Source: Acestrorhynchus altus (Eukaryota > Chordata > Actinopteri > Characiformes > Acestrorhynchidae). From it: 64,000 bases of DNA. The notes beneath the pieces were generated by a model. The model had not been told where the DNA came from. It did no database searches and worked only from the letters and a program-made list of their open reading frames with translations. The stretch lies in the NCBI GenBank assembly GCA_034509495.1, contig CM067506.1, positions 20,195,392-20,259,391 of the forward strand, written 5' to 3'. Every line of letters begins with the position of its first letter. The stretch's first letter is position 1. The translations under genes were made by a program, and so were the position numbers. Of this stretch, positions 11,853-23,880 are shown piece by piece.

Positions 11853-12090
11853 CAATCAATCAAAGTTTATTTGTATAGCGCTTTTTACAACAAAGGAGTT
11901 GTCACAAAGCAGCTTTACAGAAATCCAGGTCCAAGCCTCAAGTGAGCAGCCAGCAGGCAACAGTGGTAAGGAAAATCTCCTTCATGGAAGAAACCTTGAG
12001 AGGAACTAAGGCTCAAGAGAGGAACCAGTTCTCCTCTGGTCAACACTGGAGAGCATGGACATAGTCCTATGTAGTAAGCTTAGTGTTAGT
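11853..12090 (+). repeat. dispersed repeat, copy 1 (TTTATTTGTATAGCGC type)
   Basis: CAAAGTTTATTTGTATAGCG, GTCACAAAGCAGCTTTACAG, AATCCAGGTCCAAGCCTCA and AGAAACCTTGAGAGGAACTA recur at 13584-13750 and in part at 36726-36850. It is a widespread fish repeat with no coding capacity; its class (SINE-like or non-autonomous DNA element) is unknown to me. Confidence 0.75.
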
Positions 12091-12204
12091 ATGGAAGTCC
12101 ATACATGTTAACTATTCTAAGCTGGCAGTAGAGATTTTAGATATGGGATAAGTAGACATGTGGGTAGAATCATTCATATAAAGCTTCAGTGCTTACACTG
12201 TAAA

Positions 12205-12320
12205 AACTACTGCTGCTGCTGCTGCTGCTGCTACTACTACTACCACCTCTACTACTATTACTAATACCATTACTACTACTACAACCACCAACTCTACTAC
12301 TTTATTACAATTATTACTTA

Positions 12321-12378
<58 letters not shown>

Positions 12379-12420
12379 GTTATTGTTGTTGTTGTTGTTG
12401 TTACAATAGTAATAATAATA
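12205..12420. repeat. compound trinucleotide microsatellite
   Basis: (CTG)n at about 12209-12231 runs into (CTA/CCA)n, then (TTA)n at 12322-12378, then (TTG)n to about 12402 and (AAT)n. The minus-strand open frame with long Asn, Val and Ala runs is simply the translation of this repeat. Confidence 0.95.
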
Positions 12421-13510
12421 TAAAATTGATAGCAATATAGTTTGCTTTGCAATCTACATTTAGAAAATGTACATTTATACAGGATAAGCAGTGCTCACAA
12501 TGTTGATGTTTTAAAGCTTCAAAGCAAAGTATATTTTTAGTACACTTCAAGAGCTGTACTGTACTGTGTAAAGCTGCGCCCAACCCCCCACCTCGTATTC
12601 CTCTAATGAGATGGAACAAAATTAATGCCACACTAGGCGGCAGCATGGAAACAAAGCTCTGTACCTAATTATCACACACAGATGACTTATTGATTAAAAG
12701 ACTTCATTAATGCCATGGATTTGTGGTGGGCTGCATACTGTATGTTGTGGGTGGTTTCTTTACCCAGTAAGCTTTTGGACTTTGGTTACTGATCCCGAAG
12801 GGCAAAGCGTTCACTGAAAGGTTGAGGTGAGCTCGAGGAGGCTCAGAGCACAGCTGCTGTGTATAAACAGGGTAGGAGCAGAGACTCTCTCTAGCTCTCC
12901 AGTAGGGCGCCAAGGTGTCAGCCAGCCCACGTTACTCACAGATGAGAAGTCACATTAAAAATGGAACTGCTGTTGCCCCACTGCCACAGGACGTGAAGGG
13001 TATGGATCTTAGGAAGAGACTGAGATTTACAATAGGTGTTGAGGGAGATCACTGAGTGATCTTGTTTCTGTTTATTAGACCACACTGTAGACAAATTATA
13101 ACAAGCTCAAGTAAAATTGCTACATATTGCAAATGATTTACATTTTCTGTAAAATCTGTAAAATTTCATCAAACATCTTGATGAAAAATTTGGTTCACCT
13201 AAACTCCACAGAACACTCGGCAGAAATGTCAAAGATGTTTTGATCAAAGAGAGGGGCAGGACTGAAGACATCACTGACCCAGATATTAATAAAAATAAAA
13301 ATAGAAGGGAGGGCTGTTTGCATTATTATTTTTGCTTAAACAGTATTTAAATTTCAGAATAAAATTTCTAACATTATGCTAAATACATAAATAAAAATAA
13401 TAAAGGACATTCAGGTTGTTTTATAATTTTGTTTGGACTAAACAAACTTGCTTTGATTGAATAATATCTAATCATTACAAATAACTAATCAAATACATGC
13501 CTCTTACACT
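12421..13510. other. noncoding stretch with one candidate conserved block
   Basis: No gene. The part 12600-12960 is complex, non-repetitive and has TACCTAATTATCACAC and TTATTGATTAAAAGACTTC segments with homeodomain-type cores, so it is a candidate conserved noncoding element. The remainder is AT-rich with no recognised content. Confidence 0.4.
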
Positions 13511-13583
13511 CTACACCAATCAGGCATATGATTATGATAGCATGATGTTTGTACAGTCACTGTCCATTTTATCAGTTCTATTT
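13511..13583 (+). mobile_element. terminal piece of an inverted-repeat element
   Basis: CTACACCAATCAGGCAT at 13511-13527 is nearly the reverse complement of ATGGCTGATTGGTGTAAT at 50785-50802, so these look like opposite ends of one element family with terminal inverted repeats. It continues CACTGTCCATTTTATCAG, which I recall as the next segment of a long near-palindromic fish repeat. It is interrupted at 13584 by another repeat. Confidence 0.6.
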
Positions 13584-13750
13584 CAGTCAATCAACTGAAG
13601 TCTATTTATATAGTGGTTTTTACAACAAAAGAATTTTCACAAAGCAGCTTTACAGAAATCTGGGTCCAAGCCTCAATTGAGCAAGCCAGTGAGCAACAGT
13701 GGCAAGGATAAACTCCCTCAGGCTAGGAGGAAGAAACCTTGAGAGGAATA
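13584..13750 (+). repeat. dispersed repeat, copy 2 (TTTATTTGTATAGCGC type)
   Basis: AAGTCTATTTATATAGTGG, TTTTCACAAAGCAGCTTTAC, GGGTCCAAGCCTCAATTGAG and GGAAGAAACCTTGAGAGGAA match copy 1 at 11853. It lies directly against the inverted-repeat element on its left and a TA-rich stretch on its right. Confidence 0.75.
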
Positions 13751-13805
13751 TATATATATGTTTTTGACCACACTTAGTTCTATAATTATAGACATGACCA
13801 CACAG

Positions 13806-13806
13806 G

Positions 13807-13889
<83 letters not shown>
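13806..13889. repeat. (AT)n microsatellite
   Basis: About 84 bases of almost perfect alternating AT with one phase change near 13830. It is self-complementary and could extrude a cruciform. Confidence 0.95.
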
Positions 13890-13891
<2 letters not shown>

Positions 13892-14684
13892 GGAACTTTG
13901 AGACAGAATATATTAAGTCATACAGTCTGTCATCAAATGTGTGTGTTTTAGTCATCATTGCATGCAATGATGTTAAGTGATGTTGTGCATCTCACATCAT
14001 GCTTTTTTTGCTCTTGGCTAAAATGTCACATACCACAGGGGTCCACCAATGCCAGAATCATTTTAAGAACTTGTTTTGTAGAATCCAATTAATATTGGTT
14101 CTTGTGATTATGAACAATATTAATCAGCCCTGTTGTTTATTTTCTTGAATGTATTAATGAGTTGATGAAAATGTTAGCATGGAATATGTTTGATTAGATA
14201 TTGAAGATGGGCTAAGATTGTCCACTTTCTTTGAAAGAATTGCATTGACCACTCAGACGGTTTGTTATGTAATTGTTTAAGAGCGCTGTTACCCAAAGAT
14301 GGCATAGCATGCCACACCAGCTGCCACTTCATAGAACAATATCTCAGCAGACTGTCTGGTCCCTTCTGACTCATACACCTTCTGGTGAAATTAGGTCTAA
14401 GTTCTACACAAACATTGCAGACAACAGTGGTGAACACAGACTTTGGCTGACGTGTGAGAGGGGCATTTTGTAGGAGAACATATGAAAGATTTAATTTCAG
14501 AAAATATAAAAAAAATATATATATTTTTAAATTACATTATGTTATTATGGTTTTAATATAAAATATGTGATTAAAAACGTAATATCTACTTTTTCTCTTG
14601 TTATTCTCCAATTTTCTCCCAGAATTTAGAGTGATGGCCATTCCTCAACCCCATTATAGTACTCCACTATCACTATGATGTGTC
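13890..14684. other. noncoding stretch, nothing recognised
   Basis: No gene. Open frames on both strands at 14174-14473 overlap each other, lack known motifs and are probably chance. AT-rich from 14480 to 14600. Confidence 0.5.
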
Positions 14685-14885
14685 ACTATGATGTGTCAGT
14701 GTGTGTTGCACTGATACGAGTGGATCACAGCAGTGCTGCTGGAGTGTTTAAACACTGTGTCCACTCACTGTGGGTCCTTCTTTTACATGTAAAGTCAGGG
14801 TTTTAACTTACTAGAAACATACCTTTCTGATGCAATCATACCAGCACAACAGTGTCACTACAGTGCTGAAAATTACTCAACTAGG
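14685..14885 (+). mobile_element. core piece of the inverted-repeat element
   Basis: GTCAGTGTGTGTTGCACTGA, ATCACAGCAGTGCTGCTGGA, TGTCCACTCACTGTGGGTCC, CATACCAGCACAACAGTGTC and CTACAGTGCTGAAAAT fit the centre of the near-palindromic fish repeat whose ends are at 13511 and 50769. The left and right parts are partly complementary to each other (AGTGTGTGTTGCACTG versus CAGCACAACAGTGTCACT). Non-autonomous, no coding capacity. Confidence 0.5.
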
Positions 14886-15690
14886 GGCTGATGCAGCATC
14901 ACTGGGCAGCTAACGTGTTTAGAAGCAAGCATTGAATACCCAGTTCTGATACATCAGCCAACATATACTTGTGACAGCCAGAATCACAGTGGGTTTGAAG
15001 GGGGTGCCATTTACACACCCAGTGCTACATTCTATCAGACTCAAGGGATTCAAACTTACAGTCCCTGGGAAACAGTGCCAGTGCCCAGTTTCCAGTTAGA
15101 AATAATCACATAGCCTCAATCGGCAAAGCTCTGTTGTAGTTGTTGTTGCCTACATTTACATTTTGCTCTCTTGCACAGCTTTTTAAAGGTAACCTAGGTA
15201 GTGAGTATACGGGTAAAAACATGCAATTAAGCTTGGTCAGACTCCAACATATAACTTATAACACATAAATTGGTATCAAATTACATTGCTTTTATAAAGT
15301 AATCATTAATGAAATCAGTGTTTGGCCACATATTTATTGACTCAAACCTGAATATAATTACAGATCATTGAGCACTATATATAGATGTTTGGTGGCATTG
15401 GGTTACACCCCTCTCATAGAGGAGCAGTGTACCAACTGTACACCAGTGAAGATCACAGCTGAGACTACTTACTCTGCATGCCTGAATAGGTCACCAGTGT
15501 AATGGTTTAACATAAAGCAATGCAGTTAATCTAACACATTCCTGAGCTGCCGCAAGCATGAACTGACACATTTTGGGTGCAGTAAAAATACATTCAGAAG
15601 CTGAGTGAGACTTTTAAAGCTTGTCATAAAGTCAGCAAGTAAAGCTTACCTCGTCACCTTGTGCTCTGCACCAATAAGCCATGAGCTGGT
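14886..15690. other. noncoding stretch, nothing recognised
   Basis: No gene and no repeat that I can name. The segment 14890-15080 is GC-richer and may belong to an older unidentified repeat. Confidence 0.5.
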
Positions 15691-15717
15691 TTGTGTGTGT
15701 GCGTGTGTGTGTGTGTG

Positions 15718-15754
<37 letters not shown>
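15691..15754. repeat. (GT)n(GA)n microsatellite
   Basis: GT repeat with one GC interruption at 15691-15719 runs directly into about 17 units of AG at 15721-15754. Confidence 0.95.
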
Positions 15755-15755
<1 letters not shown>

Positions 15756-15956
15756 ACAAGAAGAGTTTGTTTCTTTGAAAGATGATGGAAATTGAGATTT
15801 AGACATGGAGTTTGTTACTAATCATGAGGATTGTGCCTCTGCTCCCTGTATTATCCTCATGTTAGATTTATTTGGGATTGGACGGGGATTTGGGAGCTGT
15901 CAGAAAGGGGTTAGAGCTGTGAAGCTATATACAGTGTATATATATATGTGTGTGTG

Positions 15957-15958
<2 letters not shown>

Positions 15959-16024
<66 letters not shown>
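15959..16024. repeat. (TA)n microsatellite
   Basis: About 33 uninterrupted TA units, preceded by shorter TA and TG tracts from 15937. It yields false open frames with long Tyr-Ile runs on both strands. Confidence 0.95.
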
Positions 16025-16028
<4 letters not shown>

Positions 16029-18854
16029 GAACACACTGAAGCAAACATGGCATGAGACCTTTTTTTCCCCATACAAATCTCCAAACTGTTCTGTTGGGAT
16101 ACTGTCTGCAATGCTGTAATCACCACTGCTTATCTCTGGACAGGAGACACTTCTGTCAGTCTTTCATCTGGGCTGGACAGTGTGTGTATACCTGACTCTG
16201 CATTTATTGGAGTGTTTGATGAGTGATATTTTGTCAGCAAAGAAATAAAAGGTGTAATTCACTAAGTGCTGTGACATGGCTCAAAATATAAAAATCAGCC
16301 TGCTGGCAAACTGAAACTTTTTTTTTTTGCCTTATAAATGAATTTCTCAACTCTTTTTTTTCTCAATTCTTTTTTTTATTTGGCTATTCTAAGCTATGCT
16401 CTCAGAGGATCAAAAGTTCAACAACAAAAGCTGGTGTTTTCCCTCCAGCTGTGTAGGCTTTCCTGAAATGCTGTCTGTAAAGGGTTAGACTTGTCCCTCA
16501 TGTTCAAGATATCCTCACTTTTGTTTGAAGCTACTTAGTGTGACATGCAACCAGGTAAGTTGCTTCAAACCCTTTTCAAAGCCCGCTCTGAAGAAAGCCT
16601 GACCCCTCAAGAGACCTGCTTACATACAGCTTGCATCATATGTAGCTTAGAGTCAATCAATAGAGTGATCACTCCACAAAGCTTTCAGAGTTTTTATGTG
16701 TGTTAAAAGGCTTACTGTCTGCTCTCTTGAGTTCCCTATTGTCTGTCTACTGAATTATATCAAGGGGAAGTGGTTGTTACTTTCAAAGAACATTGAGAAT
16801 GATGCCTGTGTTGTGTACCTATAAAAGAAATGAATGAATTCATTTCCTCCAATATATGTGAAGCCAGCATTTCCTTATTTTTTCATTGAAGACTACCCAC
16901 TTCAATTCCAAGTGACTCCATGACAGTTTGGCATTAGACCGTTGCAGTTTTTGCTGCTCACTGATATGGTCTTAAGGGCAGACATGGTTTGCATGCACAT
17001 AGCCCTGCACCTTGCAGCCTTCTGCCAGTGGTGCTGGCACTAACATGATGACTCATGGAGAACATCACTGATTGCAATATGTCTGCAATTGTGGCTGTTG
17101 TGTCACCCAGCATGTTGAATAATCTGTTGGGTTATCCTCGCCATGGTTTATTTAGGTCTTCCAGATCCTTCATGTTACTGGCGCATGCCTTCTATTTATT
17201 GCTGCCAACAGCATGCTATGGTAATATCCACAAGACTTGTGCCAGGCAATACATCAATAAGACAATCCTGCTTCCCAGAGTCCTACAATGCGACTCCCCT
17301 CTAACTCTTCCAACTGCTCAAATTACTTCCAAACACTTATCAAAGGTATACTCCACATATGAAACTAACTTATCTAGGCTTATCTTCAGGTACAGTGATA
17401 AGGACCATGCTTGCTTATAACACATGCTTGGCCGAGGGTGGAACATGAATCATTTGCATGTCTCACAATATCAAACTAGCCACCAATATTGTCCCAAAAG
17501 TGGTAGTTTGTAAGGGTATGTAGAGTTTTAGTGGAAGGTGAAATCAGGTATATAGATCAGAAATAGAGAGCAGTTGATGAGAATATGCATTATTTAGAGC
17601 TCATATAAAAGTATGCCTGCTCCGTCTGGATTAGTAGGAAAAATATTCAGAATATGTGTTCAGAGTAAAAGTGCATGTATCCTTTTGCACTAGGCTGTTT
17701 TTGTGATTGTGCCCGACTGATGAATGTAAATGATCTCTATTGCCTCAATCAAAAATCCAGGCTGGATTTTTATAGACTAAACCAGAATCACTCTCATCAA
17801 CATGGCAAGACTTCTTTGGGTAGAAATTTGCATCTAAGAGTATATTATTTGAAGTAGGCCTGTTAGTAATTACCAGCAGAACAAACTCCATTTGTGTTAA
17901 TTATTATTATTTCTCTTCTCCGGCTCTCAAAAGCAGGTACACTCTGGGGTTAAATTGGGCCATAAAGCACCATAGAAACGCTGCTTTACTTTTGTTAATG
18001 AGACCAGGAACTGCAATTTGATGAAAGTATAAATCTATTACTATTTAAAGTGATAATCTACACTGTCTGTTATGTCACTTTCCTGGTCCACACAGCATAG
18101 CCAAGCTTAACCTAGTATAGCTTGGCACTGTTAACAAAAAACTCAAGTAACACTAAAGTAGAGTCTCCAAAAGCTTACATTTGCATACAACCAACAGCAA
18201 GGTGGTCCTCGTGGAGTCCTCTTAGAGTGCTGTTAAGTTATGTGGCTAACCACAGCTTAGTTTCAGTCCAGGAGAAGGGTTGGTGACCACGGATGCATTA
18301 CAATATACTTGCAAAACGTGTGTGTGTGTTTGTGTGTTTGTAGTCAGCACTTCCCCTGTAGCATTGAGGTTTCTATAAGGTCATGCTTGTTTGAAGAATA
18401 CTTGCTGGGTCAGTGTACCCAGGAGTGCAGATCTGGATAAGCATTCTGGGGTCATTCAGTTCCACTACAAATGTAACACACTTTATATCCTCTATGACCC
18501 CCCCCATGCAGGCTAGTTCCTAAAAATGATTGCTATGGAAGCCATTGATCAGGGGCCTAAGCTTTCAACCCCCTGAAGGCTTTTAAAGTTGTGCTCTCCT
18601 CAGCCTCAGATTGTCCTCACACCTCTTCTTTAACATGCTTATCCCCTTTCACACCACCACTCTCTCTGTTACTTCACTCTTGCCTGTTTCCCTTGGGACC
18701 AGCTGACTCAATGAACAGACCAGAGTAAACACATGCAATTCCTCTGTAGTCTTGCTCCAAGTGTGAAAAATTGGACTTGTATAGCAGTATGCATCCTTGC
18801 TGAGGTTTGAACAGAATAAAAGACTTCAAGTTTGAATGGTGAAGTTACATCACT
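16025..18854. other. noncoding stretch, mostly single copy
   Basis: No gene or transposon recognised. The 121-codon frame at 17055-17420 has no known domain, no splice context and an ordinary AT-rich setting; I treat it as chance. A block at 17640-18060 is listed separately. Confidence 0.5.
17640..18060. other. candidate conserved noncoding element
   Basis: Complex, repeat-free sequence with TTAGTAATTACCAGCAG (near 17861), TGTTAATTATTATTATTTC (near 17896) and TTGTTAATGAGACCAGG (near 17992), all homeodomain-type cores, beside a CATAAAGCACCATAGAAAC segment. This is the strongest candidate enhancer-like block in the window by eye. It needs alignment to other fish genomes. Confidence 0.3.
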
Positions 18855-20207
18855 TACAGGTTTCCTGGGAAAGTATTTACTTTTTGCACATTTTGTTATA
18901 TGTTAAAGTCTTTTTCCAGAACTGATTAAATTATTTTTCCCCTCAGAATTCTACACACAATACCCCATAAAGACAAAGTGAGACAGGTATATATATATAA
19001 CATGTATATAAGTATTCACTCATGCATTTGGTGCATTTGGTTTCCACTGACCATCTATCATGTTTCTACAGCTTGAGAGTACACCTGTGGTAAATTCAGT
19101 TAATTGGACATGGTTTGGAAAGGCACACTCTTGTATATATAAAGTCCCATAATAGACAGTGCATGTCAGAACACAAACCAAACCATGAAGTCTAAAGAAA
19201 TGTGTGTAGACACAGATCTGGGGAAGAGTACTGAAAACTTTCTGTTGCTTTGAAGGTACACGTACAGTGGCCTCCATCGTCTGTAAATGGAAGAAGTTTG
19301 GAACCACCAGGACTCTTCCTAAAGCTGGCTGCCAAACTGAATGAGAGTGGTACTAGGACCTTAGTCAGGGAGGTGACCAAGAACATAATGGACTGAGTTC
19401 CAGTGTTGCTCTTTGGAGAGAACCTTCCAGAAGGGCTACCATTTCTGCAGCACTCCACCAAACAGGCTTGTATAGTAGAGCTGCCAGGCAAAAGCCACTC
19501 CCCAGTTAAAGGCATATGACTATCCATCTGTCAGAAGGACTGTCAGACCATGAGAAACAAAATTATCTGGTTTGATGAAACAAAGATTGAACTCTTTGGC
19601 CTCAATGCCAAGTGTTGTGTTTGGAGGAAACCAGGCTCTGCTCATCACCTAGCCAATACCATTCCTAAAGTAAAGCATGGTTGTATCAGCATCATGCTGT
19701 GGGAACTGGGAGACTATTCAGGGTTGAGGGAAAGAGACATCCTTGATAATGACCTGCTCCAGAGTGCTCTGGACCTCAGATTGGCACAATGGTTTTGTTT
19801 CCAACAGGACAAAACCCTAAGCACATAACCAAGAAAACAAAGAAGTGTCCTTGAATGACCCAGCAAGAGCACAGACTTGAACCCAAATGAACATCTCTGG
19901 AGACATCCCAAAAATGGCTGTGCACTTATTCTACCCATTCAATATCATGGAGCTTGGGAGAAATCTCCCAAAAACAGGTGTGTCAAGCTTGCATCAAGAC
20001 TCGAGGCAGTAATTGCTGCCAAAGGTGCTTCAACAAAGGTTTTTGTGTTTTATTTCTAATAACTTTGCAAAGATTTCAAACTAAATTCAGTTTGTCATCA
20101 TGGTGTATTTTGGGTAGAATGTTGAGGGAAACATGAATTTAATACATTTTGGAATAAAGCTCTAACATAAAATTGAAGCACTGTGAATATTTTTTGGATG
20201 CACTGTA
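18855..20207 (+). mobile_element. Tc1-like transposon, near full length, inactive
   Basis: The element runs from TACAGGTTTCCTGGGAAAGT to TTGGATGCACTGTA, and its ends are imperfect inverted repeats. The 5' untranslated part resembles the fish Tc1 group (CTCAGAATTCTACACACAAT). The frame 19550-19828 contains FDETKIELFG, with the first catalytic Asp, and FQQDK, with the second catalytic Asp but Lys where Asn is usual. NPNEHLW in the frame from 19877 carries the final Glu of the DDE triad. The N-terminal helix-turn-helix part (19200-19520) is frame-shifted. About 1.35 kb matches the usual Tc1 size. Several stops and frameshifts make it inactive. Confidence 0.9.
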
Positions 20208-22191
20208 AAAAGGTCTCTTGGACAATAGCCTTGGCCTCATCAGTTTGTCATCTTGTTGAAGAAAACTAGAAAGTTCTTCATTTTTGCATGACTCCTCAAT
20301 TAGAAGTCATTCCAACCTTTTGTCTTATACTTGATGTATCCTGACAGTAGTGTGTCTATTCTGGGAATAATGACACAAGGCCACAATGGGGAAAAGACAT
20401 GCTAATCAGTAGAGTGACCACTTGAGAGGGAGAGAAGCCTTTGCCCACTATTATCTGCTGGAGCAGCCTATTTAATCCAAAATTTACTGTGAGCAGGGGA
20501 TTATGTTTAACGTTTTCCTCTGACACAAGGTCAGTCAGGCATAGGTACTGCTTTAAAAAGCACAATGTTCTTTTCTAGAAAAAAATGGTCTTCATGTTCC
20601 TCATTAGACTGGTATGCAGTGGGTGTTCTTCAGTTGCTTAAGTGTTCTGTCTGTGATTTGTTGCCAACATTATTATTGTGGTTCAGTTCAGGTGGTTCAG
20701 GTGTACTAAATTAAGTATATTGTAAAACCATTGTTTTTTACTGTTCATTTCAAATCAATATTGCAATGCATCTATACAGAATAAAGTGATTTCACTGAAG
20801 TCATTGTCAGAATGATCAGTAAAATTGGGCCATAAGTCAATATTAAACACATATCAAAAGTAATTAAAAAGCAGCATCAGCAGCAAAAAGGGTAGTGTAT
20901 CAGTATTTGCTAAGTAAAAAAAAATCTATGGATTGTAAGACTTAATAGAATTAATTGAAATATTGAATATCTTACATAAACTGGATTGAAATTTACATAC
21001 ACAGTATTGTGTAGTAATAGTAAAAATAAAAATAGGTCAAAATTAGCCAGAACTCTATATTAAAAGGAGCATTACTCAATCTGCAGTAGTGGTATTTAGT
21101 CATGTAATTTATGTAACTGAAGGTCTTCAGTTAATTGATATAAATTCCTGTCCTGTTGACATTTTTGCTGCTATACATGCAGGTTCTTTGGGAAGCAAGA
21201 TGTTGTTTTTGAATCGCTCTTGGGAATTACACCAGGCTCTGATTAAATTTCATGCAGAGATGGCATGTTTGTTGCATCTTGGCTTATGCTAATTATTTAC
21301 ATTCTTAACATTCATCCTTTGTCATACTTTGACATCTTAATTTTTCATTTTTTGGCTTGTTGACCAGAGAGGTATGCTGCAATCTCTGTTCAAGCAGGCC
21401 TATACACGTTATGTAAATTCCACACTTGCATATTAATATGTCCACAATTATACATTTAAAAGGTTGCAGATAATATTTTAAGTCACATGGAGAATACCCT
21501 TGTGTCTGTGACATTTAAGGACCTAGCACGCTAACCATGAACTGAAAACACTAATGTACTGCCTACAGCCAGTAAGACTACCCACAGCCTTAATATTTCA
21601 TCATTTGTTTGAGTGTGTTTTCTCAGAATATTTTAACTAGATCACAACATGCTCACAATCATTTGCAGTAGTCAAAAAACAGAGTCACAGACCAAATATT
21701 TGTTCAGTGTAAGAATATTCATAGTTCTATTGTAATAGCTGACTAATGAGTCTTTAAATCATGCTGGTATTCAAGACTGTCATTGGCTGTTCTGGGTCAT
21801 AAATAAAACCACCAAAGCAGATATGAATTTACAACCTTTACAACCTCCTATTTCATCCATATACATGTACACATTTTGGCAGGTTCTAGATTACATACTT
21901 ATTTACACGTTGTGACTTCAAATCCTCTTACTCTAAATATGAGGCTTGTGTGTTTCTGCCACTTCTAGTTAATAGGCTAAATCAAGGTGCTAATCAACCT
22001 CTTAGAGACATTCTTGCTCATTTTCTGCACATTTACATTACATTCTTCCTTCATAGTTAGCCCTGTTCCAGTGATTTTTGTAGTCATAGATTAAGTCCAC
22101 ACTTAGGGTAAACACTTAGTCCACAATGGGTAAATTGCCCATTTATTCACACTAAAACAGCATCTTTTCAAATCAGCGTTTTTATGTGGAT
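20208..22191. other. noncoding stretch with one candidate conserved block
   Basis: No gene. The part 21140-21300 (TTTTTGAATCGCTCTTGGG, CAGGCTCTGATTAAATTTC, CTTATGCTAATTATTTAC) is non-repetitive with octamer-like and homeodomain-type cores and might be a conserved noncoding element. The rest is AT-rich and unremarkable. Confidence 0.4.
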
Positions 22192-22525
22192 AGATCTGAA
22201 AAGGCTCCTTTGACATTGTGTGGATGAAGAAAATGCAGTGATGAAAAAATTATTTAATGTTTAGCAGCACTGTATATTGTTTTAATTAGGTAACTGGTTA
22301 ATGTAGAAAACAAGATTTAACATGCAGATAAATCACCTAGACAAACACAGCCCATCATAAACTAAACCCATGACATTGTTTTTCTCCCATTCTTCCAGTT
22401 GTGATTCCTGACTTTAAAGAGTAGATCTGGACAGATCTGAAAAGGCTCCTTTGGCATTGTGTGGATGAAGAAAATGCAGTGATGTAAAAATTATTTAATG
22501 TTTAGCAGCACTGTATATTGTTTTA
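22192..22525 (+). repeat. tandem duplication, units A-B-A'
   Basis: Segment A (22192-22284, starting AGATCTGAAAAGGCTCC) recurs almost exactly as A' at 22433-22525, 241 bases downstream. Segment B (22281-22422, TTTAATTAGGTAACTGG to CTGACTTTAAAGAG) lies between them and recurs as B' at 23742-23880. The simplest reading is a 241-base tandem duplication of A-B, with the second copy later split. Confidence 0.85.
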
Positions 22526-23741
22526 TATTCATTGACCCAGTTCAATGGGTATCGTGTACCATGTAAAGAATGGCCAATGTCAGAAAGTCATAGGTCACAC
22601 ACTGGCGAATGCTCACTGTTCATTATTTCAACAGTTTTGTGTTTTAGTGCAGGCAGGCAACTTTTGATAAATGGACTCAAGATGCTAGTGTAACCAAAAC
22701 AAGATCAGCACTTTCCAATTTACCCATTTTAGTGTTAAACCATGTTAAAGAGGAACACAAAATAATGTTCTTATTTCTTGATGTTCCATTTTGTCTGACA
22801 TTTTGTTCTGTCTATATATTCAGCTATATACTCCAGCAGCATCTTGAATGATTCATTCATTTTCAGTTAAGATGAAAGGTCTATATATATTGTTTAGAAG
22901 CAGACATTTAAGCAGAATGTAGTTAACAGTAACTTGTTAGCTACATAGTTTACAAGCTAGAGAGATAGCTGACCATCACTCTGACAACTTAAATGGCTGT
23001 TAGTTTCAAAATGAAAAGTGAAAAAATACGTCAAAGCAATAATTCCTCCTTCCTACTCTTGTATTCTGTCAGCATCCTTGCTGCCTTCACTGTTATAATG
23101 GAGAGATGAAAGAAAATCAAAATCAATCATGTCTCTTGACCAGTGACTCAGATTGCATGGAGTCCATGATTGGACTTAGATTTCATTGTATGTTGATTTT
23201 GGGGAATTTTAATGGAGGTGTACTTAATGCAGAAGAGGATTTGAATAGCTTTATTCCTTCATTGCTCATTGATTTGTCTGCCTCTACGCTGATCCGCACT
23301 GTATCCCAAAACAAACGGAATGAGGATCTTCACTCTGCTGACTGAACATATTGCATTTAGTCACTCTTAGCTACCCATCTGCTTGCATCGTTGCTGAGCT
23401 GATCTCACAACATTGATTGGATGTTCCTCACTCACCATCCAGACCAATGAGTCACCTGCATGTGCCTTACCCCCTCCTGTTGTGCCAGAAATCCTCACCT
23501 GCCTATACCACTCATCCTGTTGAGTCAGAAAACCTGCGTTCTATTCACCACTCAACCTCCTGAAGCAATTGAAAGCTTTCAGCCTTTGATGCTATTGAAA
23601 GCCTCAGCTGGATGTCATGGAGACTTTAATGAACAGTCAATCATCACTTACCCTTGAACTCCTGCTGTGGGCTGTAGATTCCTGCAAGAACTGGGCATTG
23701 TACACATGCTGAGTGCCTTACTTGTATGTCCTCACAGCACG
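22526..23741. other. 1.2-kb segment splitting the second duplicate
   Basis: In the intact copy A runs straight into B (TGTTTTAATTAGG). In the second copy A' ends TGTTTTA at 22525 and B' resumes with GTTTAATTAGG at 23741, so about 1.2 kb has been placed between them. Both junctions share TTTA, compatible with a short target duplication. No terminal inverted repeats or coding domain were recognised inside; the frames at 23106 and 23460 have no known motif. It may be an unidentified mobile element or a rearrangement. Confidence 0.5.
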
Positions 23742-23880
23742 TTTAATTAGGTAACTGGTTAATCTAGTAAAACAAGATTTAACATGCAGATAAATCACCT
23801 AGACAAACACAGCCCATCATAAACTAACCCCATAACATTCTCTCCCATTCTTCCAGTTGTGATTCCTGACTTTAAAGAGT
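23742..23880 (+). repeat. duplicate segment B'
   Basis: TTTAATTAGGTAACTGGTTA, AACATGCAGATAAATCACC, AGACAAACACAGCCCATCA and GTGATTCCTGACTTTAAAG repeat segment B of 22281-22422 with only a few substitutions and small indels. Confidence 0.9.

Noticed and set aside
12193..12435. Open frame with long poly-Asn, Val and Ala runs
   Set aside because: It is the translation of a trinucleotide microsatellite and carries no other sequence signal.
15805..16126. Frames with Tyr-Ile runs on both strands
   Set aside because: They translate a (TA)n microsatellite; flanking residues show no domain.
17055..17420. 121-codon plus-strand frame
   Set aside because: No recognisable family, no splice-site or promoter context, and composition like the noncoding flanks; probably chance.
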